Source of the DNA: Silanimonas sp.
GTDB taxonomy: Bacteria > Pseudomonadota > Gammaproteobacteria > Xanthomonadales > Xanthomonadaceae
Assembly (NCBI RefSeq): GCF_027530345.1
Contig: NZ_JAPZQK010000006.1
Location: forward strand, 186,001-250,000
Direction of reading: 5' to 3'
Length of the DNA: 64,000 nt
Both the position numbers and the translations under genes were made by a program. How positions within the stretch are numbered: position 1 is the first letter of the stretch; each line of letters opens with the position of its first letter. Shown here in pieces: positions 44,210 through 53,252 of this stretch. The notes beneath the pieces are model-generated. The model made no database searches and was not told the DNA's origin. It saw nothing but the letters and a program-made list of their open reading frames with translations.

Positions 44210-45301
44210 ATGCGTGTTTTCTTCGCCACGCCCGATCCGAACCGCCCCGGCGCCGTCGCCGATGCGCTGTTGTCCCGGGGCTACGACTGGCAGGTGCTGT
44301 CCTACGCCCGCCCCGAGGAGTCGCGCCAGGTGCTGGAACAGCACGCCGCCGACGCCATCGTCGTCGACACCAGCCTCGACGATGCGGAGGCCCTGCTCAG
44401 GCATGTGCTCTACACCGCGCCGCAAACGGCGCGTCTGGTGATCGGCACCACCGAGCACGACGGGATCGAGCCGCGGCTGCAGGCGCTGGCCCACGGCCTG
44501 CTCTCCGCCTCCAGCCCGGTGGAAGCCATCGCCGAGGCACTGGTCGCCTACGCCCAGCTCGCGCAGCGCCTCGACCGCCCGGCGCTGCGGGCCCAGGTGG
44601 GCGCCCTCACGCGCTTGCCCGGCGCGCCACGGCTGTACATGGCGATCTGCAAGGCGCTCGAAGACCCGAACGTCGAAATCTCGACGATTGCCGAACAGGT
44701 GATGGCCGACCCGGCACTGGGCGCGCGGGTTCTGCAGATCGCCAACTCGGCGATGTACGGCGCCGGCCGACAGATCGCCAGCATTCCGTTCGCGGTGGCC
44801 CGCCTTGGCCTGAAGACCACCCGCAACCTGGTGCTGGCGGCCGAGCTCTACGCGTTCAGCGGCCCGGAAGCGGCGCGCGCCGAGCGCGTGCGCCAGCGCA
44901 GCCTGCTGGCGGCCTGGCTGGCCCCGCGGCTGATGGCGCCGCGGATCGACCCCGATGTCGCCGCCACCGCCGCGCTGCTGGCCGGCATCAGCGAGATGCT
45001 TCCCGAGCTCGACGAGGGCGAGGTGCCGGCCCTGCCCTCGGTGCCCCCGGTGCAGGACGAGGCGGCGGCCTACCTGATGGGCCTGTGGCAGCTTCCGAGC
45101 CTCCTCCAGCAGGCCGTGGCCTGGCAGCGCACTCCGCGCCTGTCGGGGGGCGGGTTCGGCGTCGTCGGTGCCGTCCACGTGGCCACGTCGCTCGCCTTCG
45201 ATCGGCCGGTGGACTGGGTGTGGCTGGAACGCTGCGGCATGGCGGCCCACCTGCCAGGCTGGCGCGAGCTCGCCGAGCGCACGGATCGCAGCGCAGCCTG
45301 A
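44210..45301 (+). CDS. HDOD-domain signalling protein B
   Basis: The 363-residue protein has a receiver-like N-terminus with VVDTS at the Asp position and an HDOD domain (about 120-290) with QVMADPALGARVLQIANSAMYGAG and AVARLGLKTTRNLVL. It has the same order and length as the divergent HDOD protein A, so a duplication is likely. It is followed after 88 bases by the REC-DUF3369-GGDEF-EAL gene. The start ATG at 44210 has AAAAGG upstream. Confidence 0.85.
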   Translation: MRVFFATPDPNRPGAVADALLSRGYDWQVLSYARPEESRQVLEQHAADAIVVDTSLDDAEALLRHVLYTAPQTARLVIGTTEHDGIEPRLQALAHGLLSASSPVEAIAEALVAYAQLAQRLDRPALRAQVGALTRLPGAPRLYMAICKALEDPNVEISTIAEQVMADPALGARVLQIANSAMYGAGRQIASIPFAVARLGLKTTRNLVLAAELYAFSGPEAARAERVRQRSLLAAWLAPRLMAPRIDPDVAATAALLAGISEMLPELDEGEVPALPSVPPVQDEAAAYLMGLWQLPSLLQQAVAWQRTPRLSGGGFGVVGAVHVATSLAFDRPVDWVWLERCGMAAHLPGWRELAERTDRSAA

Positions 45302-45389
45302 GCCGGAGGCCGCTTGTGCGGCGGTTGTGGGACGTGGCTATCCTAGGACGCTGCCGGGATGCCTCCCTGCGGCACGTCTGGGGAAAGGC

Positions 45390-47633
45390 ATGAGCCACGA
45401 TCGGCCCGAGGCCGGCGACGACAGCCTGGTGTTCGCGCAGGAAGCCGGAGAACCAGGCTCGCCCGAACGCGCCGCATGGACGATCCTCGTCGTCGACGAC
45501 GAGCCCGATGTCTACGCCGCCACCTGCATGGCCATGCGTGGCGTCGAGATCCTCGGGCGCCCGCTGCAATTCCTGCACGCCGAATCCAGCGCCCAAGCCT
45601 ACGGCCTGCTGCGGGCCGAGCCCGATGTCGCGGTGATCCTGCTCGACGTCGTCATGGAATCGGAGAGCGCCGGCCTCGATCTCGTGGCGCGCATCCGCAA
45701 CGAGCTGCAGCTGCACAAGCCGCGGATCATCCTGCGCACCGGCCAACCCGGCTACGCGCCGGAGATGCAGGCGATCCGCGATTACGACATCAACGATTAC
45801 CGCATCAAGAGCGAACTGACGCGCACCCGCCTGTACACCGTGCTGACCTCGGCGCTGCGCGGTTACCAGACGCTCTCGGCCGTCGAGGCCACGCGTAACG
45901 ACCTCGAATACCTGCTCAAGGCGCAGACCGAACTCCTCGCCGCCAACACCATGCCGGCCTTCGCCGTCGGCCTGCTCGAGCGCCTCGCCGGCCTGTACGG
46001 CCTGCCGGCGCACACGGTGTTCTGCAGCGACGGCCGCCGCGTGCACGAAGCCGACGACCAGCGCCGACGCGTGGTCGCCGCGCTCGGCCGCTACGCCGAC
46101 TGGTCGTGGCGCCGGCTCGATTCGCTCGGCGCCGAACCGGAAGTGCGCGCCATCGAGCTGGCCTTCAGCACGCGCCGCACCGTCACCAGCCCCTGCGGCA
46201 TCGCCGTGTACCTGCCGTCGCGCACCGGCGCCGACGCGGTCGCCTTCCTCGGCGCCGACGACCTGCCCGCCACGCACGACCCGCGCGTGTTCGACATGTT
46301 CGTGCAGAACACCACGGTGGCCGCCGACGGCGTGCGCCTGGTCGAGCGCCTGCGCGATGCCGCCTACGTCGACGGACTCACCCGCCTGCCGAACCGCTCG
46401 GCGCTCGCCGAGACCATCGACGCCGCGCTGAAGACCCCGCCGGACGCGCCGCAGCGGCTGCTGCTGATCGACGTCGACCAGTTCTCCGAGATCAACGAGA
46501 CCTTCGGGGACCGCATCGGCGACGCCCTGCTTCGCGGCGTGGCCCAGCGGCTGATGGCCCAGGCCGACGCCAGCGTGCGCGTGGCGCGCGTCGCCAACGA
46601 CACCTTCGCCGCCTTCGGCCCGCGCGACCTGCTGGTACCGGCCGAATGGGCCAAGCGCCTCGACGAGCCCTTCGACGTCGAGGACCTGCAGATCGGCCTG
46701 TCGGCGTCGTTCGGCGGCGTCGAACTGGTGAACGACTGCGTCAGTGGCGGCGAAGTCATCAAGATGGGCTACTCGGCGCTGAAGCGCGCCAAGCAGACCG
46801 GCCATCGCTCGGTCGCGTTCTACTCGCACGAGGTCGCCACCGAGATCAAGGAACGCACGCGCCTGCTGCACGGCCTGCGCGCGGCCTTCGACCAGCAGCG
46901 CCTTTTCCTGATGTACCAGCCACAGGTCGAGGCGCGGAGCGGCCGCACCGTCGGCCTCGAGGCCCTGATGCGCTGGCGCTCCGACGACGGCCGGCTGGTG
47001 CCGCCCGACCGCTTCATCCCGATCGCCGAGCAGTCCGGCCTGATCAAGGACCTCGGCGCTTGGGCGATGCGCAGCGCGATCCATCGCGCCGCCGCACTGC
47101 GCGACGCCGGCCATCCCCTGCGCATGGCCGTCAACGTCTCGATGAGCCAACTGCTGGTGCCCGGCTTCGAGATCATGGTGGCCGAGGCGCTCGCCGACGG
47201 CGGGCTGCCGGCGGAACTGCTCGAGATCGAGATCACAGAATCCGTCGCGATGCAGTCGCCGGACATCGTGCTGCCGCGGCTCGCCGCGCTGAAGCAGCTC
47301 GGCGTCTGCGTCGCCATCGACGATTTCGGCACCGGCTATTCCTCGCTCTCCAGCCTCGAGAAGCTCGCACCCGAGCGCCTGAAGATCGACCGCAGCTTCG
47401 TGATGGGCCTCGACGCCGATACCGGCGGCGGTAGCCTCGCCGAGATGATCATCGAACTCGGCCGAGCGCTGGGCCTGAAGGTGATCGCCGAGGGCGTCGA
47501 AACGCCGACGCAGCGCCAACGCCTGATCGAGCTCGGCTGCGACGAACTGCAGGGCTACCTGTTCTCGCCCCCGCTGCCCATCGAATCGCTCGGCGAATGG
47601 CTGGCCAAGCACGGCGAGGGTTTCGCCTTGTGA
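45390..47633 (+). CDS. REC-DUF3369-GGDEF-EAL c-di-GMP protein
   Basis: The 747-residue protein begins with a receiver (about 30-155; VVDDEPDV, Asp in VILLDVVME). A DUF3369 sensor region follows (about 160-310; RTGQPGYAPEMQAIRDYDINDYR and EYLLKAQTELLAANT). The GGDEF domain (about 330-470) has AND in place of GG(D/E), so cyclase activity is unlikely. The EAL domain (about 490-740) has intact EAL, EITES, DDFG, KIDRSF and AEGVET. It is probably a phosphodiesterase controlled by phosphorylation. GGGAAAGG precedes the ATG. Its stop overlaps the TonB receptor start as GTGA. Confidence 0.88.
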   Translation: MSHDRPEAGDDSLVFAQEAGEPGSPERAAWTILVVDDEPDVYAATCMAMRGVEILGRPLQFLHAESSAQAYGLLRAEPDVAVILLDVVMESESAGLDLVARIRNELQLHKPRIILRTGQPGYAPEMQAIRDYDINDYRIKSELTRTRLYTVLTSALRGYQTLSAVEATRNDLEYLLKAQTELLAANTMPAFAVGLLERLAGLYGLPAHTVFCSDGRRVHEADDQRRRVVAALGRYADWSWRRLDSLGAEPEVRAIELAFSTRRTVTSPCGIAVYLPSRTGADAVAFLGADDLPATHDPRVFDMFVQNTTVAADGVRLVERLRDAAYVDGLTRLPNRSALAETIDAALKTPPDAPQRLLLIDVDQFSEINETFGDRIGDALLRGVAQRLMAQADASVRVARVANDTFAAFGPRDLLVPAEWAKRLDEPFDVEDLQIGLSASFGGVELVNDCVSGGEVIKMGYSALKRAKQTGHRSVAFYSHEVATEIKERTRLLHGLRAAFDQQRLFLMYQPQVEARSGRTVGLEALMRWRSDDGRLVPPDRFIPIAEQSGLIKDLGAWAMRSAIHRAAALRDAGHPLRMAVNVSMSQLLVPGFEIMVAEALADGGLPAELLEIEITESVAMQSPDIVLPRLAALKQLGVCVAIDDFGTGYSSLSSLEKLAPERLKIDRSFVMGLDADTGGGSLAEMIIELGRALGLKVIAEGVETPTQRQRLIELGCDELQGYLFSPPLPIESLGEWLAKHGEGFAL

Positions 47634-49621
47634 GCCCGCGCTGGGTGCTGCCGATCGCCCTCGGGTTCGGCGCGACGGCCGCGCAGGCCCAGCCGTCCGC
47701 CGACGAATTGCTCGATCTCGAGCTGCAGCAGTTGCTTGAGCTGCCGGTCAGCGTGGCCAGTCGCGGCGAGCAGCGCAGCGCCGATGCCGCAGCGGCGGTG
47801 TTCGTCATCGACCAGGCCACATTGCGGCGCTCCGGCATCCAGCGGCTTCCCGATGCCTTGCGACTGGTGCCCGGCCTGCACGTGGGCAAGTGGGACGGCA
47901 ACAAATGGGCCATCGCCAGCCGCAATGCGATGAGCCGCTTCACCAGCACGATGCTGCTGCTCGTTGACGGCCGTCCGGCCTACACGCCGCTCTTCGGCGG
48001 CGTGCGCTGGGAGACCTTCGACCTGCCGATCGACGAGATCGAGCGCATCGAGGTGGTGCGCGGTCCGGGTGGTCCACTGTGGGGGGCAAACGCCGTCGAC
48101 GGCATCATCTCCATCGTCACCCGTCGCAGCGACGCCACGCTCGGGCAACGCATCGCCGTTGGCCTCGGCGAAGGTGATGTCGAACGGTTCGCCGAAGCCC
48201 GCACTGGGCACCGCCTCGGCGACTGGACGTGGCGGCTCGGCCTGCGCTGGATGGATTCCGCCCCCGGGCTGCTGCCACCGATCGGCCAGAGCGCCTGGAC
48301 GGCGCCGCGTGCCGTGGGCGACGAGGGACGCGACGAGGGACGGTTCCGCACGGCCATGCTGCGTTTCGACAGTCCTGAGGACCGCCCCGGCGGCGCCCTG
48401 ACGGCCTGGCTCGGCCACCGCGAGGGGCGCTTCGTCGACCAGCGCCTCGTTGGTGGGCTGCCGCGCGACAACCTCAACTGGTTCGACCTCGACTACGCGG
48501 CCGGCGAGTGGCGCCGCGGCCTCGCCGACGGCCAGGCGCTGGCGCTGCGCGCCAGCCTGCAACGGCTCGACCTCGGCGACGCGACGCTCGAGGACACGCA
48601 GCGGGTGGTCGACGTCGACCTGCAGCACAGCGGCACCCACGGGCGCCACGCGTGGACCTGGGGCCTCGGCTACAACCATTACCGCAGCGAAACGCGCACG
48701 CCGCAGCGATCGGCGACACCGCCCTGCACCGGTTGCTTCGGCGCCGAGCCGCGAATCGGCACCGATGCCAAGCGCAGCGTGTTCGCGCAGACGCAGTCCG
48801 ACCTCGGTCGCGGGTGGACGCTGATCGCCGGCGCCAAGGTCGAGGATTCCTGCAGCATGGACTGGGACACGCAGCCGACCGTGCGGCTGCGCTGGCAGCC
48901 CGGCTTCGGCGGGACGTTCTGGGGTGGGTGGACGCAGGCCCTGCGCTCGTCCACGCGCCTCGAGCGCGATGGCGCGCTGTTCAACGTGCCGGCCAACCTC
49001 GCTCCGGCCTTCGGCTGCCGGCGCTACGAAGCCGGCACCTGCGTCATCGGCAATCCCGCTCAGGCGCCCTGGCAGGTCGAGGTGGCCGAGCTGGGCTGGC
49101 GCCAACAGCTCTCTCCGGCGTTCTCGCTCGACGCCACGGCGTTCAAGAGCCGCTACGCCGACCTAGCGACCATCCCCGGCTCGCGGGTGCGCGACCGCGT
49201 CCACGGTGTCGAGTTGGTGACGCAGTGGCTGCCCTCGGAGCGCTGGTCGGTGGATGCGTCGCTGACCTGGCACCGCGGACGTGACCGCTTCATCGGCCAG
49301 CCCGGCCGCATCGACACCTTCTTCCTGCCCGAGCTGAGCGGACAGGTGCACGTGCAATGGTCGCCGGCCGACGCCATCGACGTCGACCTGCGCTGGTGGC
49401 GCAACGACGACCGCGCGACGAATTCGGCGCGCATCGGCGTGCTGCCGGGCGAGGACCGCATCGACCTGCGGCTGGCCTGGCGCCCCGCACCGGGCTGGGA
49501 AACGGCGCTCGCCATCGGCAATGCGAACGACCCACGGGCGGTCGAGTACCTCGAGAGCCTGCGGGTGAACACCGCGCTGCCACGCAGCATCACCTGGTCC
49601 GTGGCATGGAGCCCGCCATGA
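47630..49621 (+). CDS. TonB-dependent outer-membrane receptor
   Basis: The 663-residue protein has a signal peptide (ALGFGATAAQAQ) and a plug domain. The plug shows VFVIDQATLRRSGIQRLPDALRLVPGLHV, VDGRPAYTPLFGG and IERIEVVRGPGGPLWGANAVDGIISIVTR. A beta-barrel of about 500 residues with alternating aromatic strands follows. The start is a GTG overlapping the upstream stop, and the stop overlaps the yfiR-like gene as ATGA, so it belongs to a four-gene coupled operon. Receptors in such modules may sense or import a ligand that is read by the YfiR protein. No Fur-type site was found. Confidence 0.87.
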   Translation: MSPRWVLPIALGFGATAAQAQPSADELLDLELQQLLELPVSVASRGEQRSADAAAAVFVIDQATLRRSGIQRLPDALRLVPGLHVGKWDGNKWAIASRNAMSRFTSTMLLLVDGRPAYTPLFGGVRWETFDLPIDEIERIEVVRGPGGPLWGANAVDGIISIVTRRSDATLGQRIAVGLGEGDVERFAEARTGHRLGDWTWRLGLRWMDSAPGLLPPIGQSAWTAPRAVGDEGRDEGRFRTAMLRFDSPEDRPGGALTAWLGHREGRFVDQRLVGGLPRDNLNWFDLDYAAGEWRRGLADGQALALRASLQRLDLGDATLEDTQRVVDVDLQHSGTHGRHAWTWGLGYNHYRSETRTPQRSATPPCTGCFGAEPRIGTDAKRSVFAQTQSDLGRGWTLIAGAKVEDSCSMDWDTQPTVRLRWQPGFGGTFWGGWTQALRSSTRLERDGALFNVPANLAPAFGCRRYEAGTCVIGNPAQAPWQVEVAELGWRQQLSPAFSLDATAFKSRYADLATIPGSRVRDRVHGVELVTQWLPSERWSVDASLTWHRGRDRFIGQPGRIDTFFLPELSGQVHVQWSPADAIDVDLRWWRNDDRATNSARIGVLPGEDRIDLRLAWRPAPGWETALAIGNANDPRAVEYLESLRVNTALPRSITWSVAWSPP

Positions 49622-50175
49622 CGCGGGCCCGGGTTCGATCGATCGCCGGGATGCTGCTGGCGCTGGTGCTGGCACCTGCCGCCCATGCCAGCGGCGCGGC
49701 GGACGAGTACGCGCTGAAGGCCGCATTCCTCTACAACTTCACCCGCTTCGTCGAGTGGCCGCCGGACGCCTTTCCCTCCGGGGACGGGCCCTTCCGCATC
49801 TGCGTGTTCGGCACCGACCCGTTTGGCGCCCGCTTGGACACCCTTGCCCGGCGGCGCGTCGGCACACGCGCCATCGAAATCGCTCGCCCTACGGCCCTCG
49901 CCGACCTGCCGCGCTGCCAGATCGCCTACCTCGGCGTGGGCACGCCGGACGCGATCGAGGCCGCCGCGATCGGCAACGCCGCCCCCACCACGCTCACCGT
50001 CGCCAGCGACGCCGCCTTCGCCCGCGATGGCGGCATGGTGGCGCTCGTCACCGCCAGCGGCCGCGTCAAGCTGCACGTCAATCTGGCGAGCATCCGTCGT
50101 TCGCCGCTGCGCTTCAGCGCCAAGCTGCTGGAGGTTTCGGAGGTGCGGCACGGCGGCAGCGGTGGCGGCCGGTGA
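49618..50175 (+). CDS. YfiR (DUF4154) family periplasmic protein
   Basis: The 185-residue protein has a signal peptide (LLALVLAPAAHA) and the DUF4154 start YALKAAFLYNFTRFVEWP. It includes RICVFGTDPF and a C-terminal LHVNLASIRRSPLRFSAKLLEVSEV. In Pseudomonas, YfiR holds the cyclase YfiN in check from the periplasm. Here the gene downstream, coupled by a GTGA overlap, is a CHASE8 histidine kinase, so YfiR probably controls that instead. The receptor gene upstream overlaps as ATGA. Confidence 0.88.
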   Translation: MTRARVRSIAGMLLALVLAPAAHASGAADEYALKAAFLYNFTRFVEWPPDAFPSGDGPFRICVFGTDPFGARLDTLARRRVGTRAIEIARPTALADLPRCQIAYLGVGTPDAIEAAAIGNAAPTTLTVASDAAFARDGGMVALVTASGRVKLHVNLASIRRSPLRFSAKLLEVSEVRHGGSGGGR

Positions 50176-52145
50176 TCCGCGGCCTGCGCACCCTGTCGAT
50201 CCGGACGCGGCTGCTGGCCGTCATCGGCGCGGTCACGCTGCTGGCAATCACCACCTTCGGCGCCATCGCGCTGGTGAGCGAGCGCGACGCGGCCCGCGAT
50301 GCGCTGGGCTCGGAGCAGGCGGCGCTGGCGACGCTGGTGGCGAACCGCAGCGCCGCCGCCCTGCTCTTTGGTGATCCGTCGCTGGCGCAGGAGAACCTCG
50401 ATGCACTGAGCGGCATCGCCCACGTGCAAGCGGCCTGCCTGTACGACAACGAGGGTCGTCTGTTCACCGGCTACACCACCGCCGACGTCACGGCCTGTCC
50501 GCAGACGCGCAGCGCCGCCGGGGTGGTGCCCGGCGGTTCGCTGGTGGTCGAGGTGCCGGTCGAGCTCGACGAGATCGTCGGTTCGCTTTCGCTGCGTTCC
50601 AGTCTTGGCCCGGTGGAGGCGCGCCTGCGCGAACAGGCGGAGACCTGGGCGGCCGCAGGCGCGGTGGGCGCCGTCCTCGCCCTGGTGCTCGCCGCCCTGC
50701 TGGAGCGGCTGATCTCCGGCCCGATCCGGCGCGTCAGCGCCGTGGTCGAGTCGATCGACACCAGCAATGCGCAAGGCCGTCGCGCGCCCGTGGAGGGCGA
50801 CGACGAGGTCAGCCACCTCGCCGAGGCGTTCAACCGCATGCTCGACCGCCTCGATGAGCAGACCCGCGGCCTCAAGCTGCAGGCGGAATACAACGAGGTT
50901 CTGTTCAAGCGCTCGCCGCTGCCGGTGATCGTGGTCGATCCGCGCGCGAACTGCATGGTCGACTGCAACGAGGCGGCGGTGGCCATCTATGGCTGGGGCA
51001 ATCGCGATGCCACGCTGAACACGAATGCGGCCGATGTCTCCACGCCATTGCAGTACGACGGCACGCCGTCCGAGCAGGCCAGCGTCCCCTACACCGTGGC
51101 GGCCCTGGCCGGCCAAGCCCAGGTCTATGACTGGCGCCATCGCCGCCCCGACGGCACGGAATTCGATGCCGAAGTGCACCTGACGCGCTTCGGGCCGGAA
51201 GAGGCCCCGCTGCTGCTGGCCAGCCTGTTCGACGTCACCGAGCGCAAGGCCGCCGCCGCCGCCCTGCAGCGCCTGAACGAGGCCCTGGAATCGCGCGTGG
51301 CCGAGCGCACGCACGACCTCGCCGCATCGAACGCCGAGCTCTCGGCGACGGTGGAGCAGCTCCGCCGCGCCCAGGTCGAACTGGTGCGCAGCGAACGCCT
51401 CGCTTCGCTGGGCTCGCTCGTCGCCGGCGTCGCCCACGAACTCAACACGCCGCTCGGCAGCGCGCTGCTGGTGGCCACCACGCTGGGCGACGGCATCGAG
51501 GAGCTGCGGCGCAAGCTCGACACCGGAGAGCTGAAGCGCTCGACGCTCGACACCTTCCTCGAGCAGCAGGCCGAAGCGCAGGCGCTGATCGTCCGCAACG
51601 CGCGGCGCGCCGCCGAGCTGATCGGCCGTTTCAAGCAGGTGGCGGTCGACCAGACCTCCGAGCAGCGTCGCCGCTTCGACCTCGCGGAAGTGGTGGACGA
51701 GATCATCGGCACGCTGCAGCCGCGGCTGCGCAAGACGCCGCACCAGGTGGTCGTCGACATCGCCCCGGGCCTCGCGATGGACAGCTACCCCGGGCCGCTG
51801 GGCCAGGTGGTGACGAATCTCGTGCTGAACGCGCTGCTGCACGGCCTCGGCGACCGCCCCGGCGAAGTGCGCGTGGTGGCCAGCCCGCTCGACGCGGATC
51901 ACGTGGCCTTGAGCGTCAGCGACGACGGCGTGGGCATCCCGGCCGAGCACCTGCCGCGGATCTTCGATCCGTTCTTCACCACCAAGCTCGGCGAAGGCGG
52001 CAGCGGCCTCGGCCTGCACATCGTCTACAGCCTGGTGCAGCGCAGCCTCGGCGGTCGCATCGACGTGGAGAGCCGCTCCGGCCACGGCGCGCGCTTCACG
52101 GTGGTGATGCCGGTGAACGCGCCGAAGAGCGCCGAAGCGGGCTGA
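50172..52145 (+). CDS. CHASE8-HAMP-PAS histidine kinase
   Basis: The 657-residue protein has a membrane helix near residues 12-34. A CHASE8-like periplasmic domain follows (about 35-145; LATLVANRSAAALLFGD), then a second helix near 160-180 and a HAMP linker. Next come a PAS domain (about 240-370), a coiled coil, the HisKA site in VAGVAHELNTPLGSAL and the ATPase domain (DDGVGIP, GSGLGLHIVYSL). The sensor half matches that of YfiN, the partner of YfiR, but the output is a kinase in place of GGDEF. No dedicated response regulator follows. It starts with GTG in a GTGA overlap. Confidence 0.88.
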   Translation: MIRGLRTLSIRTRLLAVIGAVTLLAITTFGAIALVSERDAARDALGSEQAALATLVANRSAAALLFGDPSLAQENLDALSGIAHVQAACLYDNEGRLFTGYTTADVTACPQTRSAAGVVPGGSLVVEVPVELDEIVGSLSLRSSLGPVEARLREQAETWAAAGAVGAVLALVLAALLERLISGPIRRVSAVVESIDTSNAQGRRAPVEGDDEVSHLAEAFNRMLDRLDEQTRGLKLQAEYNEVLFKRSPLPVIVVDPRANCMVDCNEAAVAIYGWGNRDATLNTNAADVSTPLQYDGTPSEQASVPYTVAALAGQAQVYDWRHRRPDGTEFDAEVHLTRFGPEEAPLLLASLFDVTERKAAAAALQRLNEALESRVAERTHDLAASNAELSATVEQLRRAQVELVRSERLASLGSLVAGVAHELNTPLGSALLVATTLGDGIEELRRKLDTGELKRSTLDTFLEQQAEAQALIVRNARRAAELIGRFKQVAVDQTSEQRRRFDLAEVVDEIIGTLQPRLRKTPHQVVVDIAPGLAMDSYPGPLGQVVTNLVLNALLHGLGDRPGEVRVVASPLDADHVALSVSDDGVGIPAEHLPRIFDPFFTTKLGEGGSGLGLHIVYSLVQRSLGGRIDVESRSGHGARFTVVMPVNAPKSAEAG

Positions 52146-52164
52146 GCGCCCGGGCCGCGGCGGC

Positions 52165-52503
52165 TCAGCGCTTCAACAGGCGATGCCACCAGCGCGCACC
52201 GCGCTTGTGGGTCGACGCCGACGGCTTCGCCAACGGCTCGGCCGGCAGGTCGGGACGCACGAGATCGCTGTCGGCCAGCGCCTGTGCCCAGGCGCCGTCC
52301 TCCATCAGCAGTTCGACGCGCCAGTCGCGCAGCCGGCGCGCCACGAGGTACACCGCGTCGTGCGCGGCACGGCGGTCGGGGTCGAGCAGCACGGCCTTCG
52401 CGCGCTGCGCGAGCTCGCGGTCCTTTGTCGCGCCGATCGCCCGCTTCAGGGCGGCCTCGTCGGCGCCGAAGCCGAGGCCGAGGCGTTCGTAGAGGTCACG
52501 CAT
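52165..52503 (-). CDS. Degenerate J-domain-like protein
   Basis: The 112-residue protein begins with a J-domain-like helix pattern (MRDLYERLGLGFGADEAALKRAIG) but has no HPD tripeptide, so it should not stimulate DnaK. The C-terminus is basic (KRGARWWHRLLKR). It overlaps the start-side gene, a real J-domain protein, by 8 bases, so the two are co-expressed. It may be a scaffold or a remnant of a duplicated J domain. Confidence 0.65.
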   Translation of the reverse strand: MRDLYERLGLGFGADEAALKRAIGATKDRELAQRAKAVLLDPDRRAAHDAVYLVARRLRDWRVELLMEDGAWAQALADSDLVRPDLPAEPLAKPSASTHKRGARWWHRLLKR

Positions 52504-53245
52504 CGTCGTCGTCCTGAAGGCGCTTCCACGCCTTCTGCACCGCGTCGAATCGCTCCGCAGACGCAGCCTTCGCGGCCTCGTCGGCCTGCAGTTGGCGATC
52601 GGGATGGTGCTGGCGCGAGAGCTTCCGCCAAGCGGCCTTGATCGCGATCGGCGTGGCGTCCGCCTTCAGGCCGAGCACCAGCAGGGCATCGCGGCGCTCG
52701 GCGTCGGCCTGCGCGGCCTTGCCGGCATCGGCCTCGCGGGCCTTCTGGCGCGCGGCACGGGAGCGCGCGACGGCTTCCGCCGCCTCGAAGAACGCCGGGT
52801 CGGAGAGATCCGCCGGTGCCTCGAACTCGAAGCCGAGCAAGGCCTCAAAGCGCTCCGGCAGCAGCGAGGCCGGCGCGGCGAGCAGGTCGGAGAGGAAGAT
52901 CAGCGCATGGCGCTCGATCTGCGAGATGCGGCCGTCGGCCGCGGCCACGCGAATGTAGAGGTCGAGCAGCGAGACGGTGCGCTTCGGCGAGCGTTGGCCG
53001 CGGAGGAAGCGGAACAGCTTCGGCAGGTCCTTCGGCATCGCATCGGCGGCGAAGGCCTCGGCGATCTCCTGCAGCGGCACGCCCTCGGGGTCGTGCGTCA
53101 GCGCGAGGCCGACCTCATGGAACTCGCGCGCATCGAGCGGTCCATCGAGCACCGCCAACCATAGCGCGGAGGCACGGATGCTGTCGGAGAGCCGCTGCGG
53201 GCTGTCCTGCAGGCGCTGCACCAGCCCGGGCGCGGTGCCGTTCAA
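52496..53245 (-). CDS. TerB-like plus J-domain co-chaperone
   Basis: The 249-residue protein has a helical TerB/DjlA-like region (about 85-150; SLLDLYIRVAAADGRISQIERHAL). Its C-terminal J domain contains the HPD motif in SRQHHPDRQ near residue 216. The order recalls DjlA but without the N-terminal membrane anchor. It should act with DnaK. The hypothetical gene upstream ends 7 bases before it, so they may share a transcript. Confidence 0.8.
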   Translation of the reverse strand: MNGTAPGLVQRLQDSPQRLSDSIRASALWLAVLDGPLDAREFHEVGLALTHDPEGVPLQEIAEAFAADAMPKDLPKLFRFLRGQRSPKRTVSLLDLYIRVAAADGRISQIERHALIFLSDLLAAPASLLPERFEALLGFEFEAPADLSDPAFFEAAEAVARSRAARQKAREADAGKAAQADAERRDALLVLGLKADATPIAIKAAWRKLSRQHHPDRQLQADEAAKAASAERFDAVQKAWKRLQDDDDA

Positions 53246-53252
53246 GCCCGCC

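Noticed and set aside
52141-52169. 7-bp inverted repeat with a 15-base loop between convergent genes
   Set aside because: It is made by two TGA-containing gene ends, has no T-run and a long loop.
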